Source: Candidatus Ozemibacter sibiricus (lineage in GTDB: Bacteria > Muiribacteriota > Ozemobacteria > Ozemobacterales > Ozemobacteraceae). From it: 64,000 nt of DNA. The stretch covers positions 124,001 to 188,000 of the forward strand of contig QOQW01000002.1 in the NCBI GenBank assembly GCA_003327425.1, given 5' to 3'. The notes under the pieces are model-generated. The model saw only the letters and a program-made list of their open reading frames with translations. It was not told where the DNA came from and did no database searches. Position numbers and translations under genes: made by a program. Every line of letters begins with the position of its first letter. The stretch's first letter is position 1. Shown piece by piece: positions 34,822-43,314 of this stretch.

Positions 34822-37521
34822 ATGATCTGTCAAACACATCGTTCGCGGTCACCGCTCCTGCTTTTGCTCTGCCTCTTCGCGTTCCTCGGCGCCTTCGCCC
34901 TCGAAGCCGCTCCTCGAGCGGCGGCACCTACCCGCCAAGGGCCGCCCCCCGCCAAGAGGAAATGGACGATCATGGTCTTCATGGCGGCCGACAACAACCT
35001 CGAAGGCGGTACCGAGGTCGACGTCAACGAAATGGAAGCAGTCGGCTCCACCGACGACGTCGCCATCCTCGTCGAAGCCGACCGCATCGGCAAGTATTCC
35101 CAGCACAGCGAATGGCAATGGGAAGGAACCAAACGCTTCTACATCCAGAAGGATTCCAACCCCAAGATGGTTTCCTCGCCTGTCCTGCAAGACGTGGGCG
35201 AGATCGACTCCGCCTCCCCCGAGGCTCTCCTGGACTTCGTGCGATGGTGCAAACAAATCGCACCGGCCGAGCGGTATGCCCTCATCCTCTGGAACCATGG
35301 CACCGGTTGGAAGGAGATTTCCCCCGACGTCTACGCCTCCATGGACGAGGCCCCCGTCCTTTCCCCCGAACTGACGGCGGCCATGCACAGCATTTCCTAC
35401 AACATCTCCTATGATAATTCCTCGAACACTTCGATGGATATCCCTTCTCTGCAGACAACGCTGGCGAAAGTCGCCGACATTCTCGGCCAGCCCATCGACC
35501 TGCTGGGATTCGACGCCTGCCTGATGCAGATGCTCGAGGTCGCCTATGCGGCGGCCCCCGTCGCCCGTTTCCAGGTCGGGTCCACCGATCTCGAACCCGA
35601 TCGCGGCTGGCCGTATGACACCATCCTCCGTGCGCTGGCCGCTCAACCGACCATGGACGGCCGCAAACTGGGCGAACTCATCGTTTCCAGCTACAAAGCC
35701 TCCTACCAGTCGGGCAGCCAGGGCAACGTCGCCGTCACCCTCTCCCTCCTAGACCTCAGCAAGGTGAAAGAGTTCACCCAGACCCTCGGCCGCCTGACCG
35801 CCGCCATGAAAAGCGGCATCGCCGAGATCGACACCTTCGAACAGGCCCGCGACGAGACCCTCAAGTACGTGTACAAAGACTACCTCGACCTGGGGCATTT
35901 CCTGAAACTGCTGAGCAGCCGCTCCAACAACCCCGACGTGAAAAAGGAAGCCGCCGCCACCTACGAGGCCCTGGTCGGCAGCAGCGGTTCCCCCGGGCTC
36001 GTCGCGGCCAATGCCTACACCGGCGTCAAATACAAAGAGGCCCGTGGCCTCTCGATCTTCTTTCCCGAGCGCTCTGGGTTCCGGGCCTACAAAAAGCGCT
36101 ATGCGGCCCTGAGCTTTGCCCGCCAAGGCGGTTGGTTCGATTTCCTCGAGGAGTTCGAGACCCCCAGTCTGCCCTATCTGAAGATCGTCGAGGCCATGTT
36201 CGTCGATGCCAACCAGGACGGCCGCATCGCGGCCGGCGAAGAAGTCAAAGTCAAGCTCAAAGTCAAGAATTTCGGGAAAAAAGCGGCCAGCGCGGTCAGC
36301 CTGACGGCCCAGACGAGCAGCAGCCTCCTCGACCGCAAATCCTACGCCGCCTCCCCCAGTGGACTCCCCGCCCCAGGCAAGGAAGCCATCATCGACGCCT
36401 TCAGCTTCACGGTCGACGGCAACGCCCCCGAGAATTCCGAAGTTTCCTTGCTTTTCACCCTCTCCGGCGAAGGGATCCCCCCCTCGACCTTCCGCAGCAC
36501 CTTCTTCATCAAGACCCCGTTCTCCACTTCCGGGCATGTGCTCCTCGTTCTGACCGACGGATTTTCGCCGGCCAGCCCCGTTCTGCAGGCCATGTTCACG
36601 GAAGCGAAGATCAAATTCGACCTGTGGGACCGCATGCTCGACGGCGATCTCAAGCCCGAGGTCCTCAAGCGCTACCTCGATGGCTGGGTGTTCATCTCGT
36701 CCCAGGATTCCTCCGACCAGCAGCAATTGACCAAATCTGAGATCGAAGCCCTATCCGGATTCCTCAAACTGGGCGGCAAAGTGGTCCTCTCCGGCCAGGA
36801 TCTGGCCTTCTCCCTCCGCGACAATGCCTTCCTGCGCGATTTCTGTCGCATCGCCTTCGTCCAGGACGACATCAACGTCCATGTCCTCTCAGGGGTCGGG
36901 GGGTTCGCCAAGAATGCCACCTTCCAGATCTTCGGAGGGGACGGGGCCAATAATCAGAAGTGGCCCGACGAAGTCGACCCCGTCGGCGGGGCCAAAGTGC
37001 TGATGAAATACAACGAGGGCGCCCGCGACATCGCCAACGACAAAGACATGAACGGGCCCGATCTCAAACCCGGCTCGCTCTCGCGCGGCATCAAATCCTC
37101 CGGCGCGGCCGCCGTCGCGGTCAACGATGGCTATCGGCTGATGTTCTTCGCCTTCGGCATCGAAGCGATCAATGCGGCCTCCCAGCGCCAGTCCCTCCTG
37201 GCCGATATCCAGACCTTCATGAATCCCCCGGTCGAAACCCAGGTCCGCGATCTGGCCGCCACGTCGCATCGGCGCACCACCCGCGCGCCCCGCTCCTCCC
37301 GGGAGCGCCTCGAGGACATCGATCTGCTGTCGAGCCTCGAAAGCCGCCTGACCCGCACCATCAAACAACGGATGGAAACCGACCCCTCCTTCGGTCGGCG
37401 CATCCTGGAAACCATCGAGGGATTGCCGGCAGCTTCCCGCGGCAGCATCCCGCAGTTCGAAAAAACCATCCGTACCCTCTTGGAATTTCAAAATCAGCAT
37501 GGTACGGTGAATTCGCGGTAA
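34822..37521 (+). CDS. Clostripain-like (C11 family) secreted cysteine peptidase
   Basis: 899 residues. A signal peptide (~10-33) is followed by the C11 peptidase domain (~47-420): WTIMVFMAADNNLE at its start, the catalytic His in LILWNHGTGW and the catalytic Cys in LLGFDACLMQMLEVA. Next come a Ca-binding-looking DANQDGRIAAGE, an Ig-like/CARDB-type region (~450-565), and a Rossmann-like domain (HVLLVLTDGF onward, ~570-800) resembling GATase-type accessory domains, ending in a helical tail. C11 enzymes cleave after Arg or Lys. The protein is exported and may act on surface or host proteins. It has its own promoter and a terminator directly downstream. Confidence 0.85.
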   Translation: MICQTHRSRSPLLLLLCLFAFLGAFALEAAPRAAAPTRQGPPPAKRKWTIMVFMAADNNLEGGTEVDVNEMEAVGSTDDVAILVEADRIGKYSQHSEWQWEGTKRFYIQKDSNPKMVSSPVLQDVGEIDSASPEALLDFVRWCKQIAPAERYALILWNHGTGWKEISPDVYASMDEAPVLSPELTAAMHSISYNISYDNSSNTSMDIPSLQTTLAKVADILGQPIDLLGFDACLMQMLEVAYAAAPVARFQVGSTDLEPDRGWPYDTILRALAAQPTMDGRKLGELIVSSYKASYQSGSQGNVAVTLSLLDLSKVKEFTQTLGRLTAAMKSGIAEIDTFEQARDETLKYVYKDYLDLGHFLKLLSSRSNNPDVKKEAAATYEALVGSSGSPGLVAANAYTGVKYKEARGLSIFFPERSGFRAYKKRYAALSFARQGGWFDFLEEFETPSLPYLKIVEAMFVDANQDGRIAAGEEVKVKLKVKNFGKKAASAVSLTAQTSSSLLDRKSYAASPSGLPAPGKEAIIDAFSFTVDGNAPENSEVSLLFTLSGEGIPPSTFRSTFFIKTPFSTSGHVLLVLTDGFSPASPVLQAMFTEAKIKFDLWDRMLDGDLKPEVLKRYLDGWVFISSQDSSDQQQLTKSEIEALSGFLKLGGKVVLSGQDLAFSLRDNAFLRDFCRIAFVQDDINVHVLSGVGGFAKNATFQIFGGDGANNQKWPDEVDPVGGAKVLMKYNEGARDIANDKDMNGPDLKPGSLSRGIKSSGAAAVAVNDGYRLMFFAFGIEAINAASQRQSLLADIQTFMNPPVETQVRDLAATSHRRTTRAPRSSRERLEDIDLLSSLESRLTRTIKQRMETDPSFGRRILETIEGLPAASRGSIPQFEKTIRTLLEFQNQHGTVNSR

Positions 37522-37542
37522 CCCGACCGCCCGGACGACCAG

Positions 37543-37569
37543 GGGAGAAACCTGCGGGTTTCTCCCTTT
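37543..37569 (+). terminator. Terminator after the clostripain-like gene
   Basis: Perfect 10-bp stem GGGAGAAACC / GGTTTCTCCC with a TGCG loop, followed by TTT. Confidence 0.6.
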
Positions 37570-37615
37570 GGCTGTACGGATCTCCTGGCAACCCGCACCC
37601 AAGGAGGATGCCCCC

Positions 37616-38101
37616 ATGAACGGCCGTTTCCCTCGGCTCCGGTCCCGCTCCCTGATCGCCCTGATCGTGATCGTCTGCCTGGCCGGCGGCCTCGCTCCCG
37701 CCCAGGCCATCAAACTTCCCGAACTCAAGCTGGGGCGACAGAACACCCTCGGCAAGGTCTTGACCGGCGCCGGCATCATCCTGCTGATCAAGCAGTTCGG
37801 CGGCGCTCTCAACGATTTCATCAACACCCTGTTGCTCAACAAAGGCGCCGCCAACCGAGAGGCCACCAAGGTGGTGCCCATCCTCACCCTCGGCCAGGGC
37901 ATCGAAGCCGGCGCCTGCCAGGTGTCCGGTCCTCCCGACGCCGTCGCGAAAGTGCAGGTCGTCCTCGCCATCGCCGCCACCTTCGACAAGGGCAAGCGGT
38001 TCAACATCCAGGCGCTGATCCCCAGCGCCTCCCTCAATCCGGCCAAGCTCGACCGGGTCTACGGGGTCGGCATCACGGCGATCATCGACTACCGGCTGTG
38101 A
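37616..38101 (+). CDS. Small secreted protein of unknown function
   Basis: 161 residues. A typical signal peptide (about 8-30, ending APAQA) is followed by an amphipathic region (VLTGAGIILLIKQFGGALNDFINTLL) and a predicted beta-rich remainder (VQVVLAIAATF, GVGITAIIDYRL). The ATG at 37616 has AAGGAGG at good spacing; the 16 in-frame codons upstream lie across the preceding terminator's flank and were excluded. I do not recognise the family. It sits between the protease gene and the division cluster and may be a periplasmic lipid- or membrane-associated protein; that is a guess from composition. Confidence 0.7.
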   Translation: MNGRFPRLRSRSLIALIVIVCLAGGLAPAQAIKLPELKLGRQNTLGKVLTGAGIILLIKQFGGALNDFINTLLLNKGAANREATKVVPILTLGQGIEAGACQVSGPPDAVAKVQVVLAIAATFDKGKRFNIQALIPSASLNPAKLDRVYGVGITAIIDYRL

Positions 38102-38140
38102 CGATTTCTGAGCCCTCAGGAAAACCCCGCCGATCGCCGA

Positions 38141-38149
38141 TGGTATTCC
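38141..38149 (+). promoter_or_regulatory. Possible extended -10 for the division cluster
   Basis: TGgTATTCC, 41 bases before the ftsL-like ATG, with no clear -35. Listed because the cluster needs a promoter here and no better match was seen. Confidence 0.3.
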
Positions 38150-38190
38150 TGATCCAGTCAGAAGTTCGTCATTCCCCGAGGCATTGAGCG

Positions 38191-38571
38191 ATGCGACGCC
38201 CCCGCAACCTCGAATTCACCGGTTCTCGCGAGGCCGCCGGCCTTCCGCCGAGCCGTCCCGACGCGCTCGACCGCACCGCCCCCGCTCGCCGCCGCCTGAT
38301 CCGCTTGTATCTGACCGCGATCCTGCTGCTCAGCATGATGCTCACCGTCTACATCTGGCAGTCCACCAAGATGGTCGAGATCAAGTTCCGCTTGAAAGAC
38401 CTCGATCGCTCGACGGCCTCCCTGCAGACCAACAACGACGTGCTGCGCGCCGAGATCTCGAAGCTGCAATCGCTGTCTCGCGTCGAGAAGGTGGCTCGCG
38501 AACAGCTCGGCATGGTCGTTCCCACCAAGATGTGCTATCTCCCGATGCCGGAGCACCTGTTGCGGAAATGA
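38191..38571 (+). CDS. ftsL: FtsL-like cell division protein
   Basis: 126 residues. A basic cytoplasmic N-terminus (~1-33), one membrane helix (~36-55) and a periplasmic leucine-rich coiled coil with the ending LSRVEKVAREQLGMVVPT, the typical FtsL/DivIC pattern (helix followed by RVEKIAREKLGM-like). FtsL bridges FtsB/FtsQ to FtsI-FtsW in the divisome. The stop overlaps rsmH (ATGA). In most bacteria ftsL follows rsmH; here it precedes it. Sequence conservation in this family is low, so the call rests on topology, the terminal motif and neighbours. Confidence 0.75.
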   Translation: MRRPRNLEFTGSREAAGLPPSRPDALDRTAPARRRLIRLYLTAILLLSMMLTVYIWQSTKMVEIKFRLKDLDRSTASLQTNNDVLRAEISKLQSLSRVEKVAREQLGMVVPTKMCYLPMPEHLLRK

Positions 38572-39665
38572 GCCAGCCGGCCTCGCCTCCCGTCCATCGA
38601 CCGGTCCTGGTCGACCCGTTCCTGGCGCTCGGCTTTCCCGAAGAAGGCACGATCTTCGTCGATGCCACCTTCGGCCTGGGCGGGCACACCCGCGCCCTGC
38701 TCAGCCGCTTTCCCCGTCTCGAACGCGTCATCGGCCTCGACCGCGACGGGGAGATCCTCGACTGGGCTCGCCGCGAATGGGCGGCCGAGCCGCGAGTGGT
38801 CCTCGTCCATGAGCGGTTTTCCCGCTTGCCTGCCGTCCTGGCCGGCATGGGCATCGCTGCCGTCGACGGCATCCTGCTCGACCTGGGCGTCTCCTCCTGG
38901 CAGCTCGAAGAGCCCGGGCGCGGTTTTTCCTTTTCCCGCCCGGGCCCGCTGGATATGCGCATGGATCGCCGCACGGAGGGACCGACCGCCCGCGATCTGG
39001 TCAACACCCTGCCCGAGGAAGAACTGGCCCGCCTGTTCGCCGAATTCGGCGAGGAGCGCTTTGCCCGGCGCATCGCCCAGGCCATCGTCCGGCGCCGGAC
39101 CACCGCCGCCTTCACCACCACCGCCGATCTCGCCGCCCTCATCGAGGGGGCCATCCCCGCTCGCCTGCGAGCCACCAGCCCGATCCATCCAGCCACCAGG
39201 GTCTTCCAGGCCCTGCGGATCGCCGTCAACGATGAGCTGACCGAACTCGAGCAGGCGCTGACCAAAGCCATCGATCTGCTGCGCCCTGACGGACGGCTGA
39301 CCGTGATCTCCTTCCATTCCCTCGAAGACCGCCGGGTCAAGCAGGCCATGGCCATGGCCGCCCGCGGGTGCCGATGCCCGCCGCGGTTCCCCGTCTGCAC
39401 CTGCGGGCAGCAGCCGACCGTCGAACTCCTGACACGCAAACCGATCGGGCCGACCCCCGCCGAGCAGGCGGCCAACCCCCGCTGCCGGTCCGCCCGCTTG
39501 CGGGTGGCTCGACGCCTGCCGCCGGCTCCGGCCAGGGAAGGTTCCGCCTCGAGCGGGCGGCCGCCGGCGACCAGGGAGGTTGCCCCGGCGCGGCGAGAGC
39601 GGGCTCGCCGCCCATCCCGGCCCGATGGCTCGCTCTGGCCAGGCACCCCGGAGAACGACGCATGA
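38568..39665 (+). CDS. rsmH: 16S rRNA (cytosine-1402-N4)-methyltransferase
   Basis: 365 residues. SAM-binding DATFGLGGHTRALL and GLDRDGEIL, the family signature DGILLDLGVSSWQLEEPGRGFSF with PLDMRMD, and the late VISFHSLEDRRVK identify RsmH (MraW), which methylates N4 of C1402 in 16S rRNA using SAM. The HRPVLVDPFLALGF start matches the family. The last ~45 residues are an Arg/Ala/Pro-rich extension beyond the usual ~310. The ATG overlaps the ftsL stop and the TGA overlaps the ftsI ATG. Confidence 0.95.
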   Translation: MSQPASPPVHRPVLVDPFLALGFPEEGTIFVDATFGLGGHTRALLSRFPRLERVIGLDRDGEILDWARREWAAEPRVVLVHERFSRLPAVLAGMGIAAVDGILLDLGVSSWQLEEPGRGFSFSRPGPLDMRMDRRTEGPTARDLVNTLPEEELARLFAEFGEERFARRIAQAIVRRRTTAAFTTTADLAALIEGAIPARLRATSPIHPATRVFQALRIAVNDELTELEQALTKAIDLLRPDGRLTVISFHSLEDRRVKQAMAMAARGCRCPPRFPVCTCGQQPTVELLTRKPIGPTPAEQAANPRCRSARLRVARRLPPAPAREGSASSGRPPATREVAPARRERARRPSRPDGSLWPGTPENDA

Positions 39666-41752
39666 AACCTGCTTCCCTGCGCCCACGCGCGGTACGTACC
39701 ATCGTTCTGTTCGCTGCCATGAGCCTGGTCCTGCTGCTGTACATGGGACGCCTCGTCCAGTTGCAGGTCTTCCAGTACGAGGACTGGGCCCGACGCTCCG
39801 CCCGCAATCATCAATCGAAGCGCGTCCTCGAGATGAAACGCGGCACCATCACCGACCGCAACGGGCTCGAACTCGCCCTGTCGGTCGAGACCTATTCGGT
39901 CTACCTGTTCACCCGCGAGGTGAAGAACCTCAACGAAACCGCCAATCTGCTGGCCACCGTTCTGCCGATGACGCGCGACCAGATCCTGCAGAAGATCGGC
40001 AACCGAAAGGGCTACCTGCCCATCATCCAGAAGCTCGATCGCAACCTGGCCCAGAAGGTCATGGCTCTCAATCTTCCCGGGGTCAACCTCGAAGAGAACT
40101 ACCGACGGTTCTACCCGCAGAACTCCCTGGCCGCCAACCTGATCGGATTCTGCGGAGCCGACGGGCACGGGCTCGAAGGGCTCGAGCTGAGTTTCGACAA
40201 GACCCTGCGCGGCTATGCCGGTCTCGCCGTCCAGGAGGACGTCAGCTTCGGGGAGGACGGCCCCGCCCGCATGCGGATCGTCCAACCGCCGATGGGCGGC
40301 AGCAACATGGTTTTGACCATCGATTCGTTCATCCAGCACATTCTCGAGACCGAGCTGGCCAATCTGGTCAACAAGTTCAAACCGATCGATGCCACCGCCA
40401 TCGCCATGGATCCGATGACCGGCGAGATCCTGGGCATGGCGTGCCTGCCGACCTACGACCTCAACCAATTCGCCAGCTCGACCCCGGACAGCCACCGCAA
40501 CCGGCCCATCACCGACATCTACGAACCGGGATCCTGCATGAAGATCTTCCCCACGGCCGTCGCCCTGCAGACCGGACGCATCCGCAGCGATACCCGCTTC
40601 TACTGCAAAGGGTATGGCGAATTGCCCAACCGCCGGGTGAAATGCCATGGCCAGCACGGTCTGGTCGATATCGACAAGGGGATTGCCGAATCGTGCAATG
40701 CCACCATGGTGCAGATCTCCCAGATGATCGACGGCCAGGACCTGTATCGCATGTACAAGAACCTGGGATTCGGCGAACCGACCGGGCTCGAAGTGCCAGG
40801 GGAAAGCGCCGGCATTTTGTATCCGCCTTCCCGCTGGTCGGGGTTTTCGGCAGCCTCGCTCTGCATCGGCCAGGAGATCGCCGTGACCGGATTGCAGCTG
40901 GTGCGCGCCTACTCGGCCATCGCCAATGGCGGGTGGCTGATGCAGCCACGGATCGTCAAGAAGCTGTATTCCCCCAACCATGACATCCAGGAAGAATTCG
41001 GGCCTCAGCCGATCCGGCGCGTGTTCGGCCCGAACGTGGCCCATCGCCTGCGCAAGATGCTGGCCAGCGTGGTGGAGAACGGCACGGGGCGCCTGGCCGC
41101 TCTGCCTGAATACACGGTGGGCGGCAAGACCAGCACCGCCCAGAAACCCAATCCCCGTGGCGGCTACTTCTGGGAGAAGGTGATCACCTCGTTCATCGGG
41201 ATCGCCCCGATCCAGGAGCCCCGCATCGTCCTCTACGTCGCGGTCAACGAGCCCAAAGGCGACGAAAAGACCCTGTATGGCGGGAAAGTCGCGGCCCCGG
41301 CGTTCGCGGCCATTCTCGATCGCATTCTGAAGCATCTGAAGGTCCCCCCTGACAAAACACCGCCGCCCGCGCTGGCCACCGCCACTCCCCAGATCGCCCA
41401 GGCCTCGACCGCGCGCGAGATCTCCTTCCTCAGCCTGATGAGCGCCCCGGTCCTGCCCGTGGCCGAGGCCGCCGAGCCCCCGCCCGGCCCCCCCGCCATC
41501 GTCACCGCCCCCCAGCCGGCCTCCCCCGCCTCCGGCCCCGCGTCGGGATCGGCCGACACCCTCCCAGGCGTCGTGCCCGATGTGCGTGGCATGCCCTTGC
41601 GCGAGGCGGCCCGCCGACTGGCCGGCTTGCACCTTCCCGTCGCCTATGAAGGGGACGGCCTGGCCGTGGCCCAGACGCCGCCACCGGGCACCCCCTTGGC
41701 ACAATGCTCCCAGATCGTCGTCCGGTTTTCCCCCCAGCCGACGGGCCCATGA
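39662..41752 (+). CDS. ftsI: Penicillin-binding protein FtsI-type transpeptidase with PASTA domain
   Basis: 696 residues. Membrane anchor (~12-30), pedestal domain, transpeptidase with S291-x-x-K (SCMK) and S344-C-N346, and, where class B enzymes have KTG, K489-T490-S491 (GGKTSTAQ). A Pro/Ala linker (~560-635) leads to one C-terminal PASTA domain (VPDVRGMPLREAARRL). It cross-links septal peptidoglycan from the periplasmic side with FtsW. PASTA domains on FtsI are typical of Firmicutes PBP2x/SpoVD and some other phyla. The Gly-to-Ser change in the third motif is unusual. Overlaps rsmH by ATGA and is followed by murE. Confidence 0.92.
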   Translation: MKPASLRPRAVRTIVLFAAMSLVLLLYMGRLVQLQVFQYEDWARRSARNHQSKRVLEMKRGTITDRNGLELALSVETYSVYLFTREVKNLNETANLLATVLPMTRDQILQKIGNRKGYLPIIQKLDRNLAQKVMALNLPGVNLEENYRRFYPQNSLAANLIGFCGADGHGLEGLELSFDKTLRGYAGLAVQEDVSFGEDGPARMRIVQPPMGGSNMVLTIDSFIQHILETELANLVNKFKPIDATAIAMDPMTGEILGMACLPTYDLNQFASSTPDSHRNRPITDIYEPGSCMKIFPTAVALQTGRIRSDTRFYCKGYGELPNRRVKCHGQHGLVDIDKGIAESCNATMVQISQMIDGQDLYRMYKNLGFGEPTGLEVPGESAGILYPPSRWSGFSAASLCIGQEIAVTGLQLVRAYSAIANGGWLMQPRIVKKLYSPNHDIQEEFGPQPIRRVFGPNVAHRLRKMLASVVENGTGRLAALPEYTVGGKTSTAQKPNPRGGYFWEKVITSFIGIAPIQEPRIVLYVAVNEPKGDEKTLYGGKVAAPAFAAILDRILKHLKVPPDKTPPPALATATPQIAQASTAREISFLSLMSAPVLPVAEAAEPPPGPPAIVTAPQPASPASGPASGSADTLPGVVPDVRGMPLREAARRLAGLHLPVAYEGDGLAVAQTPPPGTPLAQCSQIVVRFSPQPTGP

Positions 41753-41820
41753 TCCGGTTGGGGCTTCGTGTCGCCCGGCTTACCATCCGGCGCACCATCC
41801 TATCCGCGAGGGACGAATCC

Positions 41821-43314
41821 ATGCTCCCCCTTCCCTTTCGGCAGCTTCATCCGCGCACCGTCCTCGCCAGCCGTGGCCACCAGGACGTCCCCATCTCATC
41901 GGTGACCTTCGATTCCCGTCAGGTCAGCCCTGGCAGCCTGTTCGTCGCCCTGCCGGGGGCGACGGTCGATGGCGCGACCTTCATCGACGATGCCATCCGA
42001 CGAGGAGCGGCCGCCATCGTGACCGAAATCCCCATCGATGGCCTGCCGGTTCCGGCCATCCAGGTCCCTGATGCTCGTCGCGCCCTGTCCGAGATCGCCT
42101 GCACGTTCTACGGCCATCCCAGTTCGCGCATGACAGTGATCGGCATCACCGGCACCAAGGGCAAGACCACCACCACCTACCTCATCCAGAGCATCCTGCG
42201 GCGCGCGCACGGTCAGGCCTTCCGCCTGGGCACCGTCGAGTATGACCTCGGCTTCACCCGGCTGCCGGCGCGCAATACCACTCCGGAGAGCCTCGAACTG
42301 GTCTCGCTCCTGGCCCAGGCCCTGAAGAAAGGGGTCACGGCCGGTGTCATGGAGGTCAGCTCCCATGCCCTCAAGACCTGGCGCGTGGAAGATCTGACCT
42401 TCGCCGCGGCGGGGTTCACCAACCTTTCGCTCGAGCACTCCGAGTTCCATCCCACCATGGAGGACTACTACCAGGCCAAGCGACGGTTGTTCCTCGAGTT
42501 GCTGCCGCGAGGCCGGCCCGCCGTCATCGGCATCGACGATGAATGGGGCCGCCGCCTGGCGGAAGACTGTCGCCAGGCCGGCATCCGATTCCGCACGCTC
42601 AGCCTCACCAACCCGCAAGCCGATTTCGTGGCCGCCGATCTGGCGCCGAATGCGGTGAGCCAGCGCTTCACCCTGGTGGCCCAAGGCCAGCGCATCCCGA
42701 TCGACCTTCCGCTGGTGGGAAGCTTCAACGTCGCCAACGCCATGATGGCGGCCGCTCTCTGCCAGGGACTGGGCATTCCCTGGGCTGCCATCACCGAAGG
42801 TCTGGCCACCGTCGGTACGGTGCCAGGGCGCTTCGAAACCATCCCCAACGCCAGAGGACTCACCGTCATCGTCGACTATGCGCATTCGCCCGCCGCGCTG
42901 CAGAACGTCCTGGCGGCGGCCCGGCCGCTGACCAAAGGCCGGCTGATCACCGTCTTCGGCTGCGGCGGCAACCGCTCCCGCGAGAAGCGGCCGGTGATGG
43001 GACGCTTGTCGGCCACCCTGTCCGACATCACCGTGGTCACCTCGGACAACCCACGCAAAGAGAAACCAGAAGACATCATCGCCGAAATCATGGCCGGCAT
43101 CACCCCCCTCGCCCCGACCGAACGGGGGGAGGTCCAGGTCGAGCCCGACCGCCGCAAAGCCATCGCCCTCGCCATCGGGCTGGCCCGCCCCGGCGATCTG
43201 GTGCTGATCGCCGGGAAAGGGCACGAAACCGGCCAGACCTTCGCCGATCGCACCATTCCTTTCGATGATCGCGAAGTGGCTCGCGAATACCTGGAGGGAC
43301 CAACCCATGCTTGA
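41821..43314 (+). CDS. murE: UDP-MurNAc-tripeptide synthetase (meso-DAP type)
   Basis: 497 residues. P-loop GITGTKGKTTTT, the conserved MEVSSHAL and the signature DNPR in TSDNPRKEKPEDI. DNPR indicates meso-diaminopimelate as the third residue added to UDP-MurNAc-Ala-Glu. The cytoplasmic enzyme uses ATP. Two starts are possible: ATG 41749, which overlaps the ftsI stop (ATGA) and would add 24 residues, and ATG 41821, preceded by GAGGGA and matching the usual N-terminus of MurE; the latter is given. The end overlaps murF by 8 bases. Confidence 0.93.
   Translation: MLPLPFRQLHPRTVLASRGHQDVPISSVTFDSRQVSPGSLFVALPGATVDGATFIDDAIRRGAAAIVTEIPIDGLPVPAIQVPDARRALSEIACTFYGHPSSRMTVIGITGTKGKTTTTYLIQSILRRAHGQAFRLGTVEYDLGFTRLPARNTTPESLELVSLLAQALKKGVTAGVMEVSSHALKTWRVEDLTFAAAGFTNLSLEHSEFHPTMEDYYQAKRRLFLELLPRGRPAVIGIDDEWGRRLAEDCRQAGIRFRTLSLTNPQADFVAADLAPNAVSQRFTLVAQGQRIPIDLPLVGSFNVANAMMAAALCQGLGIPWAAITEGLATVGTVPGRFETIPNARGLTVIVDYAHSPAALQNVLAAARPLTKGRLITVFGCGGNRSREKRPVMGRLSATLSDITVVTSDNPRKEKPEDIIAEIMAGITPLAPTERGEVQVEPDRRKAIALAIGLARPGDLVLIAGKGHETGQTFADRTIPFDDREVAREYLEGPTHA

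Noticed and set aside
38381-41704. 1,107-codon frame antisense to rsmH and ftsI
   Set aside because: Shadow of strongly conserved genes on the other strand; no protein features.
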